Source: a bacterium (GTDB taxonomy: Bacteria; Desulfobacterota; S145-22). From it: a stretch of 6,676 nucleotides of DNA. The stretch's first letter is position 1, and each line of letters begins with the position of its first letter. Positions 1-6,601 of this stretch are shown in pieces. Location: positions 1 to 6,676 of the forward strand of contig JALTEW010000346.1 in assembly GCA_027073795.1 (NCBI GenBank), given 5' to 3'. The position numbers were made by a program, and so were the translations under genes. The notes beneath the pieces were generated by a model. The model saw only the letters and a program-made list of their open reading frames with translations, searched no databases and had not been told where the DNA came from.

Positions 1-3000
1 TCCTGCTGATAAATGTATCAATCAATTTGAAGGGGTAAACCCCAACGAATAGTGACAAGACACCGTTTTTTAGATTCAAGTTTCCCTCTCCCGCCATGTA
101 GAAGGGCCGGCTTTCCAGATAGGCGTCTTTTGTCTTTGCCACACCATTCTTTACATCGATAGAGCCTTCAATCTTCTCATAAACAAGACCTTTTTTGATG
201 TTGGGGAATTTTAAGAGCAGAATGTCGTAAACATCAAGCAGGCGGAAGATATTACTCAAAACCGACCATTTTTTTATCACGCCATCCTCAAATTTGGCAA
301 CCATGTGGCCATTCAGGTTCCTTTTGAACTCATTATAGGTTCCCCCGTTTCCCACAAGCCTGCCGTGAAATGAAAGACTTCCTGCAAAAGGGGGATCCCG
401 ATGTAATAGCCCGTTCAGAATTTTTCCAAAATCGAGGTTCTTCGCGAGGGGTAAAACCTTTAAGTCAATCTTTCCCTCTCCCGTTTCTTTCCAGAAAACG
501 TCTACTGCCCCATACCCATCAGGAACCAGAAAGTTGAACCCCTTGATCTCCCCATGCCGCCCCCACTGGCTGAATCTCGCAAAGAGGTCCTGTACCTGAA
601 CGTTGATGACCCTCAACTGGTCCACAGAAATGAAACCTTTCATGTACCGATCGTGCAACAAGCGAATCGCCAGTGCAAAGGGATCCATCCTCTCGTGGGC
701 TTGCACGCTAGACCTTCTTCTGCGCCTGAAAATTTTTATAAAATCATCCAGATTCAGGGTTCCGAATTCCATCCCGGATGTCCAAATCCACTGTCCTTCC
801 CTGAAAATTCCTGAAAGACTTACATGTTTACCAATGGACGATTTATATCGAATGCTCCATACGTCAATCGACCTTTTCTCGCTCCCAAAGGTAACCGAAG
901 CCTTTTGAACCTTGACGGGCCCTTCTGCCTCAGGGAAGGGAACCGAGATGTCATGAAGATCGGCCTTAACATTATAAACGGGTTGTTTCCGAAAATCTAT
1001 CTCCCCCATGCACTGGATTTCGCCTTTCGCCATAAGGCACCTGGGATCGCTGCAAAACCTCGGGAACAGGGGGAGCACAGAACTGAACCGTTGATTGCTT
1101 GTCTGGCACATAACCTCCCCGCGTAGGGGAAAGAGAGAAACAATCTTCCCCCAGATCTTGAGGACAAACTGTCCGGCTGCGACGCGAATCCAATTTATTT
1201 TAAAGGCTTGGGAACCAGCCTGATTTACCTGGAAATCAACCGCCGATTTCACGTCTTTCTCTTTTTTGAATATATTTCTGAAACCGTAGGAAAGTCCTGT
1301 TCCCTCTACGTGGCCTTCAACAAAGAGTTCCGGCCAGACTCCCTGGGCTTTCAAGAAAAAAGGCGCAATCCCCGATAATTGAACATCATCTGCCTGGGGG
1401 ACAAATGCCTGGAGATCACCCTCTTTTATCGACACCTGCCCTTTGCAGCTCATATTCAGGGCAATGCCCCCCCTCCCATCAGTCACAACACTTCCCTCAG
1501 AAACCAATCCACCCATAGGAGAAACGATAGTAGCCCTTTTTACATCGATCTTTCCAGGCTGAGCATCGAGGGAAGCCAGCAGGGTCAGAGATTTGCCATG
1601 AAGAGGCCAAGGCTCCTTCATGCGGGCCTTCAGTTTTACACCCGTTAGGGTGATTTTGTAATCTCTAAAGGAAAAAGGGGCCAGGGTGCCATCGAAATGT
1701 AATACAACTTTCCCCTCGAAATATCCCGGAATGAAGGGAACCCTTTTCACCAACTGACGGCTAATGATACCGGAGAGAGAGGACCAATCTCCATCCTGCT
1801 TGAAACCCATTCCCTCCGATTCAATGGTCCCATCACATCTTATCTGGATGGGTCTCCTGAAGGGATCTGATATCTCCGCCTTTGTAACGGCAAGGTGACA
1901 CACCTTGTCCAGGCTGCATCTCAGATTGAGCACCTTGATATCCGGGGCACGATAAACAAGCCTTCCCCAAAACCCCTCCACCAGGATCCCCGCGCCAGGT
2001 AAAACAACCGAAATGCCTGAAAGGTTCACGTCTCCTTCGCGAACATGAAATTCTTTCAAAGCCCCTGTAGCCGTCCTTTCAATATCCAGTTTCCCTTTAT
2101 CGAGTGAAATTCTTCCAGACTGGAAGGCAATACACCATTTTTTAACCTTTGCAGGAAACCGATTTAGGATGTAAGGGGTATCTTTCGCGAGGGTAACCGG
2201 TATCTTCGTGGCCGATATCTCCAGCCTTAAGGGGCTTCTCCCTTCAAGAACGAACGGTGAAACACGAATAGATAAAAGGGAGGATTTCCACTTAGCCGAC
2301 AGGCGTGCCGCTGATATCGATGTGGCTCTCCCCTTCAGATTTCCCCCTATTTCACCCTCAACCCGGTCGAGGATTCTCAAGGGCAACTCCCTTAACGGTA
2401 TCCCCTTGTTTTCCCTCAATATGGAAATCGCCTCCTGTTCCGAGTGCCGAGGTGAAAAAATGGCATGAAGGGGCAGGCGTGTGATGGCAAAGGCGACCTC
2501 AAACCCCTTTTTCTCCTTGGTATTAAGATGGCCTCTCAATTGAATTTTCCCCGGCGTCCCGGTCGCCTCTTTCCCCAATCCATACAAACTTGTGAGCAAA
2601 AGTCGAATCCGCTTCCGAGCAGATTCATAGCCCCCCTTGAGCACCAAACCTTTAAAAAGAACTTGCTTCTGAAAAAATGCCTGCTTTCTCCTATCCCCTT
2701 CACCACCTTGCAGAAGAACTTGGAGCGAAGAGGCCTCAACGGTTACATAGGGATTCAGAACCCTTTCCGCTTTGACATCACACCCCCCCTGAAAGCGGAA
2801 GGACATTTCTCTATTGATGAGGGCATCCACTTCGAAACGAGACATCTTAAAACGAAGATGATGAACAGAAACCCTCCCTTGAAAGGTTAGGGATCTATGG
2901 ATGCTTCCCCCAACAGACAGGGATATTTCCGACATGCCAGAAACCTTCCCACCCATTTCCCTTCCCAATACCGTTCCGAGGTCGCTTAGAGAAAGCCCTG

Positions 3001-3721
3001 AAATCGTTGTAGAAGCCTTCAATGGTGCGTCTCCTGTCAGGGTATAGCTCATGCGGGCGTAAAAACTGGTCTGGCGGAGATGCCGGGACAACTGAAACGT
3101 CCCTTCCGCCTCGCCTCTGAAATGCTTTTTGCGAAAAGAGGTTTGCCCCTTGTTTAAGAAAATCTTTATCTTTTTTGTCCCCTTCCCCGTCTCGACGGAA
3201 ATATCGGCAGATACCCGCCGTATAATCACCTTGGGGAAAAGAAGAGTGACCCTCCCCTTTTCCCTTTTAGGGGAAACTATTCTTGGCTCTTCAGGAGAGG
3301 GCTCTACCGGAACGGGGAAAACACCCTTCCAAATACCTCCACGATCACGCATAATGCGGATCGCCCCATCTTCAACCTTCAATTGACCGAAGATAAGCTC
3401 TCGCCGTATCACCAGGGGGAGCACCCTTATCGTCATAACGATATTCCGGCATACAAGCCAGGGAGGGGCATCTTTTTTCTCAGAAGGGATCCTTACATCC
3501 TTTAAAACAACATGAAACCCACGGAGCCAGTCAAGGGAAACAACCCCTATGTAAACCGGTCTTCCCGCAATGTCCGACAGCTTTTTGACGAGTGTTTCCC
3601 TGGCCAGATTGCTCCTGAGAAACATCCCCGTGCCTGCGTAGCCTACCAAGGCAAGAATCACCAGGGTATAAAACACCCTGATCCCCCATCTCATCGACCA
3701 GTGAAGGTTAAATCGCTTCAT
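1..3721 (-). CDS. Giant AsmA/YhdP-like envelope lipid-transfer protein, C-terminus cut by window edge
   Basis: The frame is open for 1240 codons from the ATG at 3721 to the left edge with no stop, so the gene is partial. The N-terminus is a signal anchor: a short basic stretch and one hydrophobic helix (about residues 14-35). Next comes an AsmA-style opening near residues 40-78 (a conserved GRPV, then a W-x-x-G and a 'KDVRI' strand). The long middle is alternating beta-strand sequence full of 'G-x-hydrophobic' turns, as in AsmA-family proteins that form periplasmic lipid-conducting grooves. Residues about 1136-1240 look like the AsmA C-terminal domain (AsmA_2): 'EDGVIKK', then 'IEGSIDVKNGV' and 'GEGNLNLKNG'. 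E. coli YhdP is about the same size, so probably fewer than 100 residues are missing. Known relatives (YhdP, TamB, YdbH) move phospholipid between inner and outer membranes; that role here is inference. The start overlaps the comF stop as ATGA with only a weak Shine-Dalgarno, pointing to translational coupling. TamB-like is less likely because the C-terminus fits AsmA_2. Confidence 0.85.
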   Translation of the reverse strand, partial: MKRFNLHWSMRWGIRVFYTLVILALVGYAGTGMFLRSNLARETLVKKLSDIAGRPVYIGVVSLDWLRGFHVVLKDVRIPSEKKDAPPWLVCRNIVMTIRVLPLVIRRELIFGQLKVEDGAIRIMRDRGGIWKGVFPVPVEPSPEEPRIVSPKREKGRVTLLFPKVIIRRVSADISVETGKGTKKIKIFLNKGQTSFRKKHFRGEAEGTFQLSRHLRQTSFYARMSYTLTGDAPLKASTTISGLSLSDLGTVLGREMGGKVSGMSEISLSVGGSIHRSLTFQGRVSVHHLRFKMSRFEVDALINREMSFRFQGGCDVKAERVLNPYVTVEASSLQVLLQGGEGDRRKQAFFQKQVLFKGLVLKGGYESARKRIRLLLTSLYGLGKEATGTPGKIQLRGHLNTKEKKGFEVAFAITRLPLHAIFSPRHSEQEAISILRENKGIPLRELPLRILDRVEGEIGGNLKGRATSISAARLSAKWKSSLLSIRVSPFVLEGRSPLRLEISATKIPVTLAKDTPYILNRFPAKVKKWCIAFQSGRISLDKGKLDIERTATGALKEFHVREGDVNLSGISVVLPGAGILVEGFWGRLVYRAPDIKVLNLRCSLDKVCHLAVTKAEISDPFRRPIQIRCDGTIESEGMGFKQDGDWSSLSGIISRQLVKRVPFIPGYFEGKVVLHFDGTLAPFSFRDYKITLTGVKLKARMKEPWPLHGKSLTLLASLDAQPGKIDVKRATIVSPMGGLVSEGSVVTDGRGGIALNMSCKGQVSIKEGDLQAFVPQADDVQLSGIAPFFLKAQGVWPELFVEGHVEGTGLSYGFRNIFKKEKDVKSAVDFQVNQAGSQAFKINWIRVAAGQFVLKIWGKIVSLFPLRGEVMCQTSNQRFSSVLPLFPRFCSDPRCLMAKGEIQCMGEIDFRKQPVYNVKADLHDISVPFPEAEGPVKVQKASVTFGSEKRSIDVWSIRYKSSIGKHVSLSGIFREGQWIWTSGMEFGTLNLDDFIKIFRRRRRSSVQAHERMDPFALAIRLLHDRYMKGFISVDQLRVINVQVQDLFARFSQWGRHGEIKGFNFLVPDGYGAVDVFWKETGEGKIDLKVLPLAKNLDFGKILNGLLHRDPPFAGSLSFHGRLVGNGGTYNEFKRNLNGHMVAKFEDGVIKKWSVLSNIFRLLDVYDILLLKFPNIKKGLVYEKIEGSIDVKNGVAKTKDAYLESRPFYMAGEGNLNLKNGVLSLFVGVYPFKLIDTFISR

Positions 3722-4449
3722 TCCAGAGTAGTCCGTGCAAAGGTCAGCACTCTGACAGAACGTGCGCCGGTGTCCAAGAGGGCTCGGGTACACGCACGAA
3801 CCGTGGCCCCCGTTGTAAAAACATCATCTACCAAAAGGACGGCCTTCCCTTGAAAACGATTTGTGCGTTTCACGGAAAACGCTCCCTGTATGTTGCGTCT
3901 TCTCTGAGACCTTGTCAATCCGACTTGAGGAGGTGTTTCTTTTACCTTGGTGAGATGCGTCCGGTCAACAGGTTTGGCTATATATTCCGCAAGGCCTTCT
4001 GCCATCAACAGGGCATGATTGTATCCACGCCGTCTCAATCCCTTTTTGTCAAGTGGCACGGGAACAAGCACATCTACATCACGATACAAGGACTGCCATC
4101 CCGGGAACCGTTTTAAAATCAAGTCAAAGATACTGAGTGTTGAGAGATTTTTCTTGAATTTCAACCCGATAATAAGATCTCGTGCCCTTCCTTTAAATGC
4201 GAAAAGGCTCCGGGCCGACAGGAAGGGTGGGGGATCTTTCAGACACCTCCCGCAAAGATGCTCCTCAACATCACCGGAGAAAGGCTCACCACAGCATGTG
4301 CAAAAGGGCGGCTCTATTGGGATGAACTCCTCTAAACACGTCTCACAAACCGGGAAGTGGCCATTGTCAAACCCTGGGCTCCCACAAAACACGCAGGTCT
4401 GGGGAAGAAAAAAATCTCCCGCTCTTCTTATGAGAGAGAAAAGGGACAC
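3718..4449 (-). CDS. comF: ComF family zinc-finger phosphoribosyltransferase-like protein
   Basis: The 243-residue product has the usual ComF length and layout. The N-terminal third is a cysteine-rich zinc finger: C19/C22, C35/C38, C50/C52/C53 and C66/C69. It is followed by 'FKGRARDLIIGLKF' (about 85-98), the 'VPVPL' strand with 'RRRGYNHA' (129-146), and a type I PRTase phosphate-binding motif 'VDDVFTTGAT' (207-216). In naturally competent bacteria ComF acts in the cytoplasm in handling imported single-stranded DNA; in other bacteria its role is unclear, and its enzymatic activity is not settled. The start is GTG at 4449, 16 bases after the upstream stop, with AGAGGA at 4459-4464 nine bases before it. 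An ATG overlapping this GTG lies in another frame. The stop overlaps the next gene's start (ATGA). No other competence gene is visible in the window, so a competence function should not be assumed. Confidence 0.93.
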   Translation of the reverse strand: MSLFSLIRRAGDFFLPQTCVFCGSPGFDNGHFPVCETCLEEFIPIEPPFCTCCGEPFSGDVEEHLCGRCLKDPPPFLSARSLFAFKGRARDLIIGLKFKKNLSTLSIFDLILKRFPGWQSLYRDVDVLVPVPLDKKGLRRRGYNHALLMAEGLAEYIAKPVDRTHLTKVKETPPQVGLTRSQRRRNIQGAFSVKRTNRFQGKAVLLVDDVFTTGATVRACTRALLDTGARSVRVLTFARTTLE

Positions 4450-4458
4450 ATCCCCAAT

Positions 4459-4464
4459 TCCTCT
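4459..4464 (-). promoter_or_regulatory. Ribosome binding site selecting the GTG start of comF
   Basis: AGAGGA lies nine bases upstream of the GTG at 4449 within the 16-base gap after lapAB. It supports the GTG start. A GGGGA run closer to the GTG is too near to act as the binding site. Confidence 0.55.
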
Positions 4465-4465
4465 G

Positions 4466-5773
4466 TTATGACAGTTCTAATGAGATTGTACCTGTCTCGC
4501 CACAATTGGGGCATGAATCTCTCCAGGTCGAGACGTGATAGCCACACGCCCGGCATACGAGAGGGATTTTCAACCACCCTTCTTCTTTTACCACCTCAGC
4601 ACAGGTGTCGTAGGCAGCCTCCTTCTGCCCTTCTCGTGCCAGAATGCTTGCCTTCAACAACCCCACAAAAGGATATCCCTCAGCCTTTTCTGGCAGGTCT
4701 TCCATAACCTTTTTAGCGACACCCACCTTGCCATTCTCCAGACAGAATCGGGCATAATAAAAGGCAACAGCAATATCTTCAGAATTTTCCCTCGTCGCCT
4801 TCGCATACCGTTTTAACATCTCCTCCGCCTTTCCTTCATCGATGAAAAGGGCCTCCAAAGGGGTTAAAAAATAGGCGTCGTGCGTCGTGGAAAAAGCCTT
4901 ATCCCAAATCTTAATTGCCTCTTTTATTTTACCTATACGTCGATAATAATTCCCCAATAAAACATATAACCCTCGGTTTCTGGGCTCCTTCTTAAGGAGA
5001 GACCTGGCCAGTTCCGCTCCCTTGAGTGCGCTTTCTTCGTCAGACATGCCAAGCAACTGCCTGGCATATTTATAGCGATAGAGTGCCAAACGTTCTTTCT
5101 CTTCCCCTTTGTTAGTAGAGGCAGCCCTGATGATGCGTTCCTGAATGGGAATAACCTCTCCCCATTTTTCCCCTTCTTCCAAAATCTCCCGAATCCCTTC
5201 GAGAGCCGGCAGGTAAACGGAATTAATGGATAAGATTTCTTTATAAATCATTTGGGCCCTTTCTGCCAACCCTGCCGCTTTCGCCAGGCGCGCTTCTTCC
5301 ATCATGGTAGATATCCTGGGAGGTTCCTGTGTTAATCGAAGCTGGGAGATGATTTGATAGGCCTCGTTCCACTGCCCTTTCTTCTTATACAACTCCGCTT
5401 TTACCCTCAGGAAGCGCCCTTCCTCTTTAAAGTCCTTGCTGATGCTCTCGACCCGGTCTTCTATCTCTTTCACCCTTCCCCACATGAGGCGTTCCAGAAT
5501 AACCGCATAGGCGGAAAGTTTTTCCACTTCCCGCTTCTGGACCTTTCGTTCCTTCCTTAAATGGAAACTTCGTCTTGCGTCCCGGATAATCGATACCACC
5601 AGAACAATGAGTGCCCCTAAACAAAAGGCAAACAAGACCAGAACCGTCAGAGAAACATGAAAGGTTGTCCCCCTGATGAGCGTAAAATCTACCACCTGGG
5701 GGTTTTGGTAAGCGATAAAACCAACCATTGATAAAAGAATGATCAGGAATATAAAAAAGATCTTCGATATCAT
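4466..5773 (-). CDS. Fused LapA-LapB lipopolysaccharide assembly protein (2 TM, TPR, rubredoxin-like zinc site)
   Basis: This 435-residue protein appears to join what are two separate proteins in E. coli, LapA (YciS, about 100 residues) and LapB (YciM, about 390). Residues 1-65 match the LapA/DUF1049 plan: TM1 (about 4-22), then 'YQNPQVVDF', a short periplasmic loop, then TM2 (about 41-63, 'FCLGALIVL') and a basic 'IIRDARR'. A charged linker (66-118) leads to a helical TPR-like region (about 119-400, for example 'AELYKKKGQWNEAYQI' and 'LLGNYYRRIGKIKEAIKIWDKA'). The C-terminus carries C407/C410 and C421/C424, the rubredoxin-like metal site typical of LapB. Known LapB works at the cytoplasmic face of the inner membrane with FtsH to control LpxC turnover and so lipopolysaccharide synthesis; that function is inferred here. 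LapB's own N-terminal anchor is replaced by the LapA part, and the topology stays consistent (both termini cytoplasmic). The start has AGGGAG eight bases upstream. The TPR region is divergent, so another TPR adaptor is possible. Confidence 0.8.
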   Translation of the reverse strand: MISKIFFIFLIILLSMVGFIAYQNPQVVDFTLIRGTTFHVSLTVLVLFAFCLGALIVLVVSIIRDARRSFHLRKERKVQKREVEKLSAYAVILERLMWGRVKEIEDRVESISKDFKEEGRFLRVKAELYKKKGQWNEAYQIISQLRLTQEPPRISTMMEEARLAKAAGLAERAQMIYKEILSINSVYLPALEGIREILEEGEKWGEVIPIQERIIRAASTNKGEEKERLALYRYKYARQLLGMSDEESALKGAELARSLLKKEPRNRGLYVLLGNYYRRIGKIKEAIKIWDKAFSTTHDAYFLTPLEALFIDEGKAEEMLKRYAKATRENSEDIAVAFYYARFCLENGKVGVAKKVMEDLPEKAEGYPFVGLLKASILAREGQKEAAYDTCAEVVKEEGWLKIPLVCRACGYHVSTWRDSCPNCGETGTISLELS

Positions 5774-5778
5774 TCCAT

Positions 5779-6141
5779 CTACTCCCTTTTTTGGCGTTTT
5801 TCCAGTCTGGATTTACACTCCACACAGTAAATCGCAGTGGGTTTGACCTTTAGACGTTTGATAGATATGGGCTCCCCACATTCTTCACAAATCCCATAGG
5901 TCCCTTCCTCAATTCTCTCAAGGGCCTCTTCGATTTCCAGTAACTTCGTGCGATCAGCCTCGTTGAGGCTTAACAGAAGCTGACGGCTTGAGAGATCCGA
6001 TGCTTCATCCCCAATATCTGGAGTCCCGTCCCTTCCCAATTCATTCGATTCCCTTACATACTTCTCCATGTCCTCCAGGATCCTTTTTCTCTCTTCAATC
6101 AGTCGTATTTTAAATTCTTCCAGCTCTTCCGGACTCAGCAT
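5779..6141 (-). CDS. DksA/TraR-type C4 zinc-finger transcriptional regulator
   Basis: The 120-residue product has the DksA/TraR plan. A helical arm (about 5-30, 'LSPEELEEFKIRLIEER') is followed by an acidic tip motif D-x-x-D-x-A at D42/D45/A47, which matches the position and pattern of the DksA coiled-coil tip. A second helix follows (about 58-80, 'LLEIEEALERIEEGTYG'), then a zinc finger with C85/C88 and C106/C109. DksA binds RNA polymerase through the secondary channel and strengthens the response to ppGpp in the cytoplasm; DksA-like action here is inferred. E. coli DksA is about 151 residues and TraR about 73, so this is an intermediate, short-armed form common in delta-type bacteria. The start at 6141 is chosen over an upstream in-frame ATG at 6213 because it has an ideal Shine-Dalgarno and the extra 24 residues lie inside rsfS and do not resemble the family. 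It overlaps the rsfS stop by seven bases (ATGCTGA). Confidence 0.92.
   Translation of the reverse strand: MLSPEELEEFKIRLIEERKRILEDMEKYVRESNELGRDGTPDIGDEASDLSSRQLLLSLNEADRTKLLEIEEALERIEEGTYGICEECGEPISIKRLKVKPTAIYCVECKSRLEKRQKRE
5782..5787 (-). promoter_or_regulatory. Ribosome binding site of lapAB inside the end of the dksA-like gene
   Basis: AGGGAG sits eight bases before the ATG at 5773 and is formed by the last two sense codons of the upstream gene. Its stop codon lies five bases before the lapAB ATG. This favours coupled translation of the two genes. Confidence 0.6.
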
Positions 6142-6542
6142 CCTGCCACCTCCTTTTCTCCAGTCCTCTCCGCTTCCTCTCCTTTGACCTGCACTTTTGG
6201 GGCATCGATCCAAAGCCCTTCCAGATCATAGTAACTTCGTGTTGTCTCCTGAAAAATATGTATAACCACATCTCCCCCGTCAATCAAGACCCATTTCCCC
6301 TCTTCGTATCCCTCTACACCCAAGATACTGCACCTTGCTTTCTTCAGGGTTTCGTATACCGCATCGGCAATCGCCTGAACGTGGCGGTCTGAACGCCCAC
6401 TTATGAGGAGAAAACAGTCTGTAAAGGGATTAACTTTCCCAATTTCAAGGATAATGAGATTAAAGCCCTTTTTAGAAATAGCCGCTTTGGCTAAATATAG
6501 CGCCTTTTGCTTTGCGTCTTCAAAAGATTTTTCTGATATCAT
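6135..6542 (-). CDS. rsfS: Ribosome silencing factor RsfS (Iojap/YbeB family)
   Basis: The 135-residue product carries the family core: 'KVNPFTDCFLLISGRSDRHV' (about 36-55), helix 'IADAVYETLKK', then 'GVEGYEEGKWVLIDGGDVVIH' (about 75-95) and the closing 'TRSYYDLEGLWIDA' (101-114). RsfS binds ribosomal protein uL14 on the large subunit and blocks subunit joining, lowering translation in starvation. The family is usually about 105-120 residues; here a charged tail of about 18 residues follows residue 117, part of which is forced by the embedded start signals of the next gene. The start is ATG at 6542: an in-frame TAA lies only four codons upstream and no other start codon occurs in the first 30 codons, so the choice is firm, yet no Shine-Dalgarno precedes it. 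It sits just after nadD, the common arrangement, but rlmH, which often follows rsfS, is missing at this place. Confidence 0.95.
   Translation of the reverse strand: MISEKSFEDAKQKALYLAKAAISKKGFNLIILEIGKVNPFTDCFLLISGRSDRHVQAIADAVYETLKKARCSILGVEGYEEGKWVLIDGGDVVIHIFQETTRSYYDLEGLWIDAPKVQVKGEEAERTGEKEVAGC
6148..6156 (-). promoter_or_regulatory. Near-consensus ribosome binding site deciding the start of the dksA-like gene
   Basis: AAAGGAGGT lies six bases upstream of the ATG at 6141. It matches the 16S anti-Shine-Dalgarno almost completely and is embedded in the last codons of rsfS. It is the strongest translation signal in the window and implies high expression of the regulator independent of rsfS translation level. 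Confidence 0.8.
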
Positions 6543-6551
6543 TCGAAAAGG

Positions 6552-6580
6552 ATATTAACAAATGGAAGGAAAAAATTCAA
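6552..6580 (-). promoter_or_regulatory. Possible sigma-70-type promoter just before rsfS
   Basis: In the 59-base gap between nadD and rsfS, TTGAAT (6575-6580) and TAATAT (6552-6557) are separated by exactly 17 bases. Each matches the consensus hexamer at four of six positions. Transcription would begin around 6544-6547, only a few bases before the rsfS ATG. The gap is AT-rich, so a chance match is possible, and rsfS may also be read from the nadD transcript. Confidence 0.35.
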
Positions 6581-6601
6581 ATGCGCCGTTTCCATAGGCA
6601 A

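Noticed and set aside
2465..2890. Plus-strand open frame of 141 codons, and similar plus-strand frames at 554-1126, 1379-1648, 2208-2468 and 3129-3386
   Set aside because: All lie opposite the long AsmA-like frame, have low-complexity composition without recognisable domains, and match the shadow pattern of a purine-rich coding strand.
2..3721. The large AsmA-like frame as TamB (translocation and assembly module)
   Set aside because: The C-terminal 100 visible residues resemble the AsmA_2 domain of YhdP-type proteins rather than the TamB C-terminal domain, and no neighbouring BamA/TamA gene is visible.
3512..4471. Plus-strand frames at 3512-3853, 3850-4116 and 4019-4471
   Set aside because: Antisense to comF and the start of the AsmA-like gene, with no protein family features; comF is unmistakable on the other strand.
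5427..5825. Minus-strand frame of 132 codons overlapping lapAB and the end of the dksA-like gene
   Set aside because: Out of frame with both well-supported genes, and its sequence has no family features.
6139..6213. Upstream in-frame ATG at 6213 giving a 144-residue DksA-like protein
   Set aside because: It lies deep inside rsfS, encodes a Gly/Arg-rich extension unlike the family, and the ATG at 6141 has an ideal ribosome binding site.
5766..6542. Identical ATGATATC at the starts of lapAB (5773) and rsfS (6542) as a shared regulatory element
   Set aside because: The shared bases code for Met-Ile-Ser in both proteins, are only eight long, and the flanking bases differ, so chance is enough.
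6571..6595. GGAAA...TTTCC inverted repeat in the nadD-rsfS gap as a terminator
   Set aside because: Stem is only about five A/T-rich pairs with a long loop and no run of T after it, so it does not resemble an intrinsic terminator.
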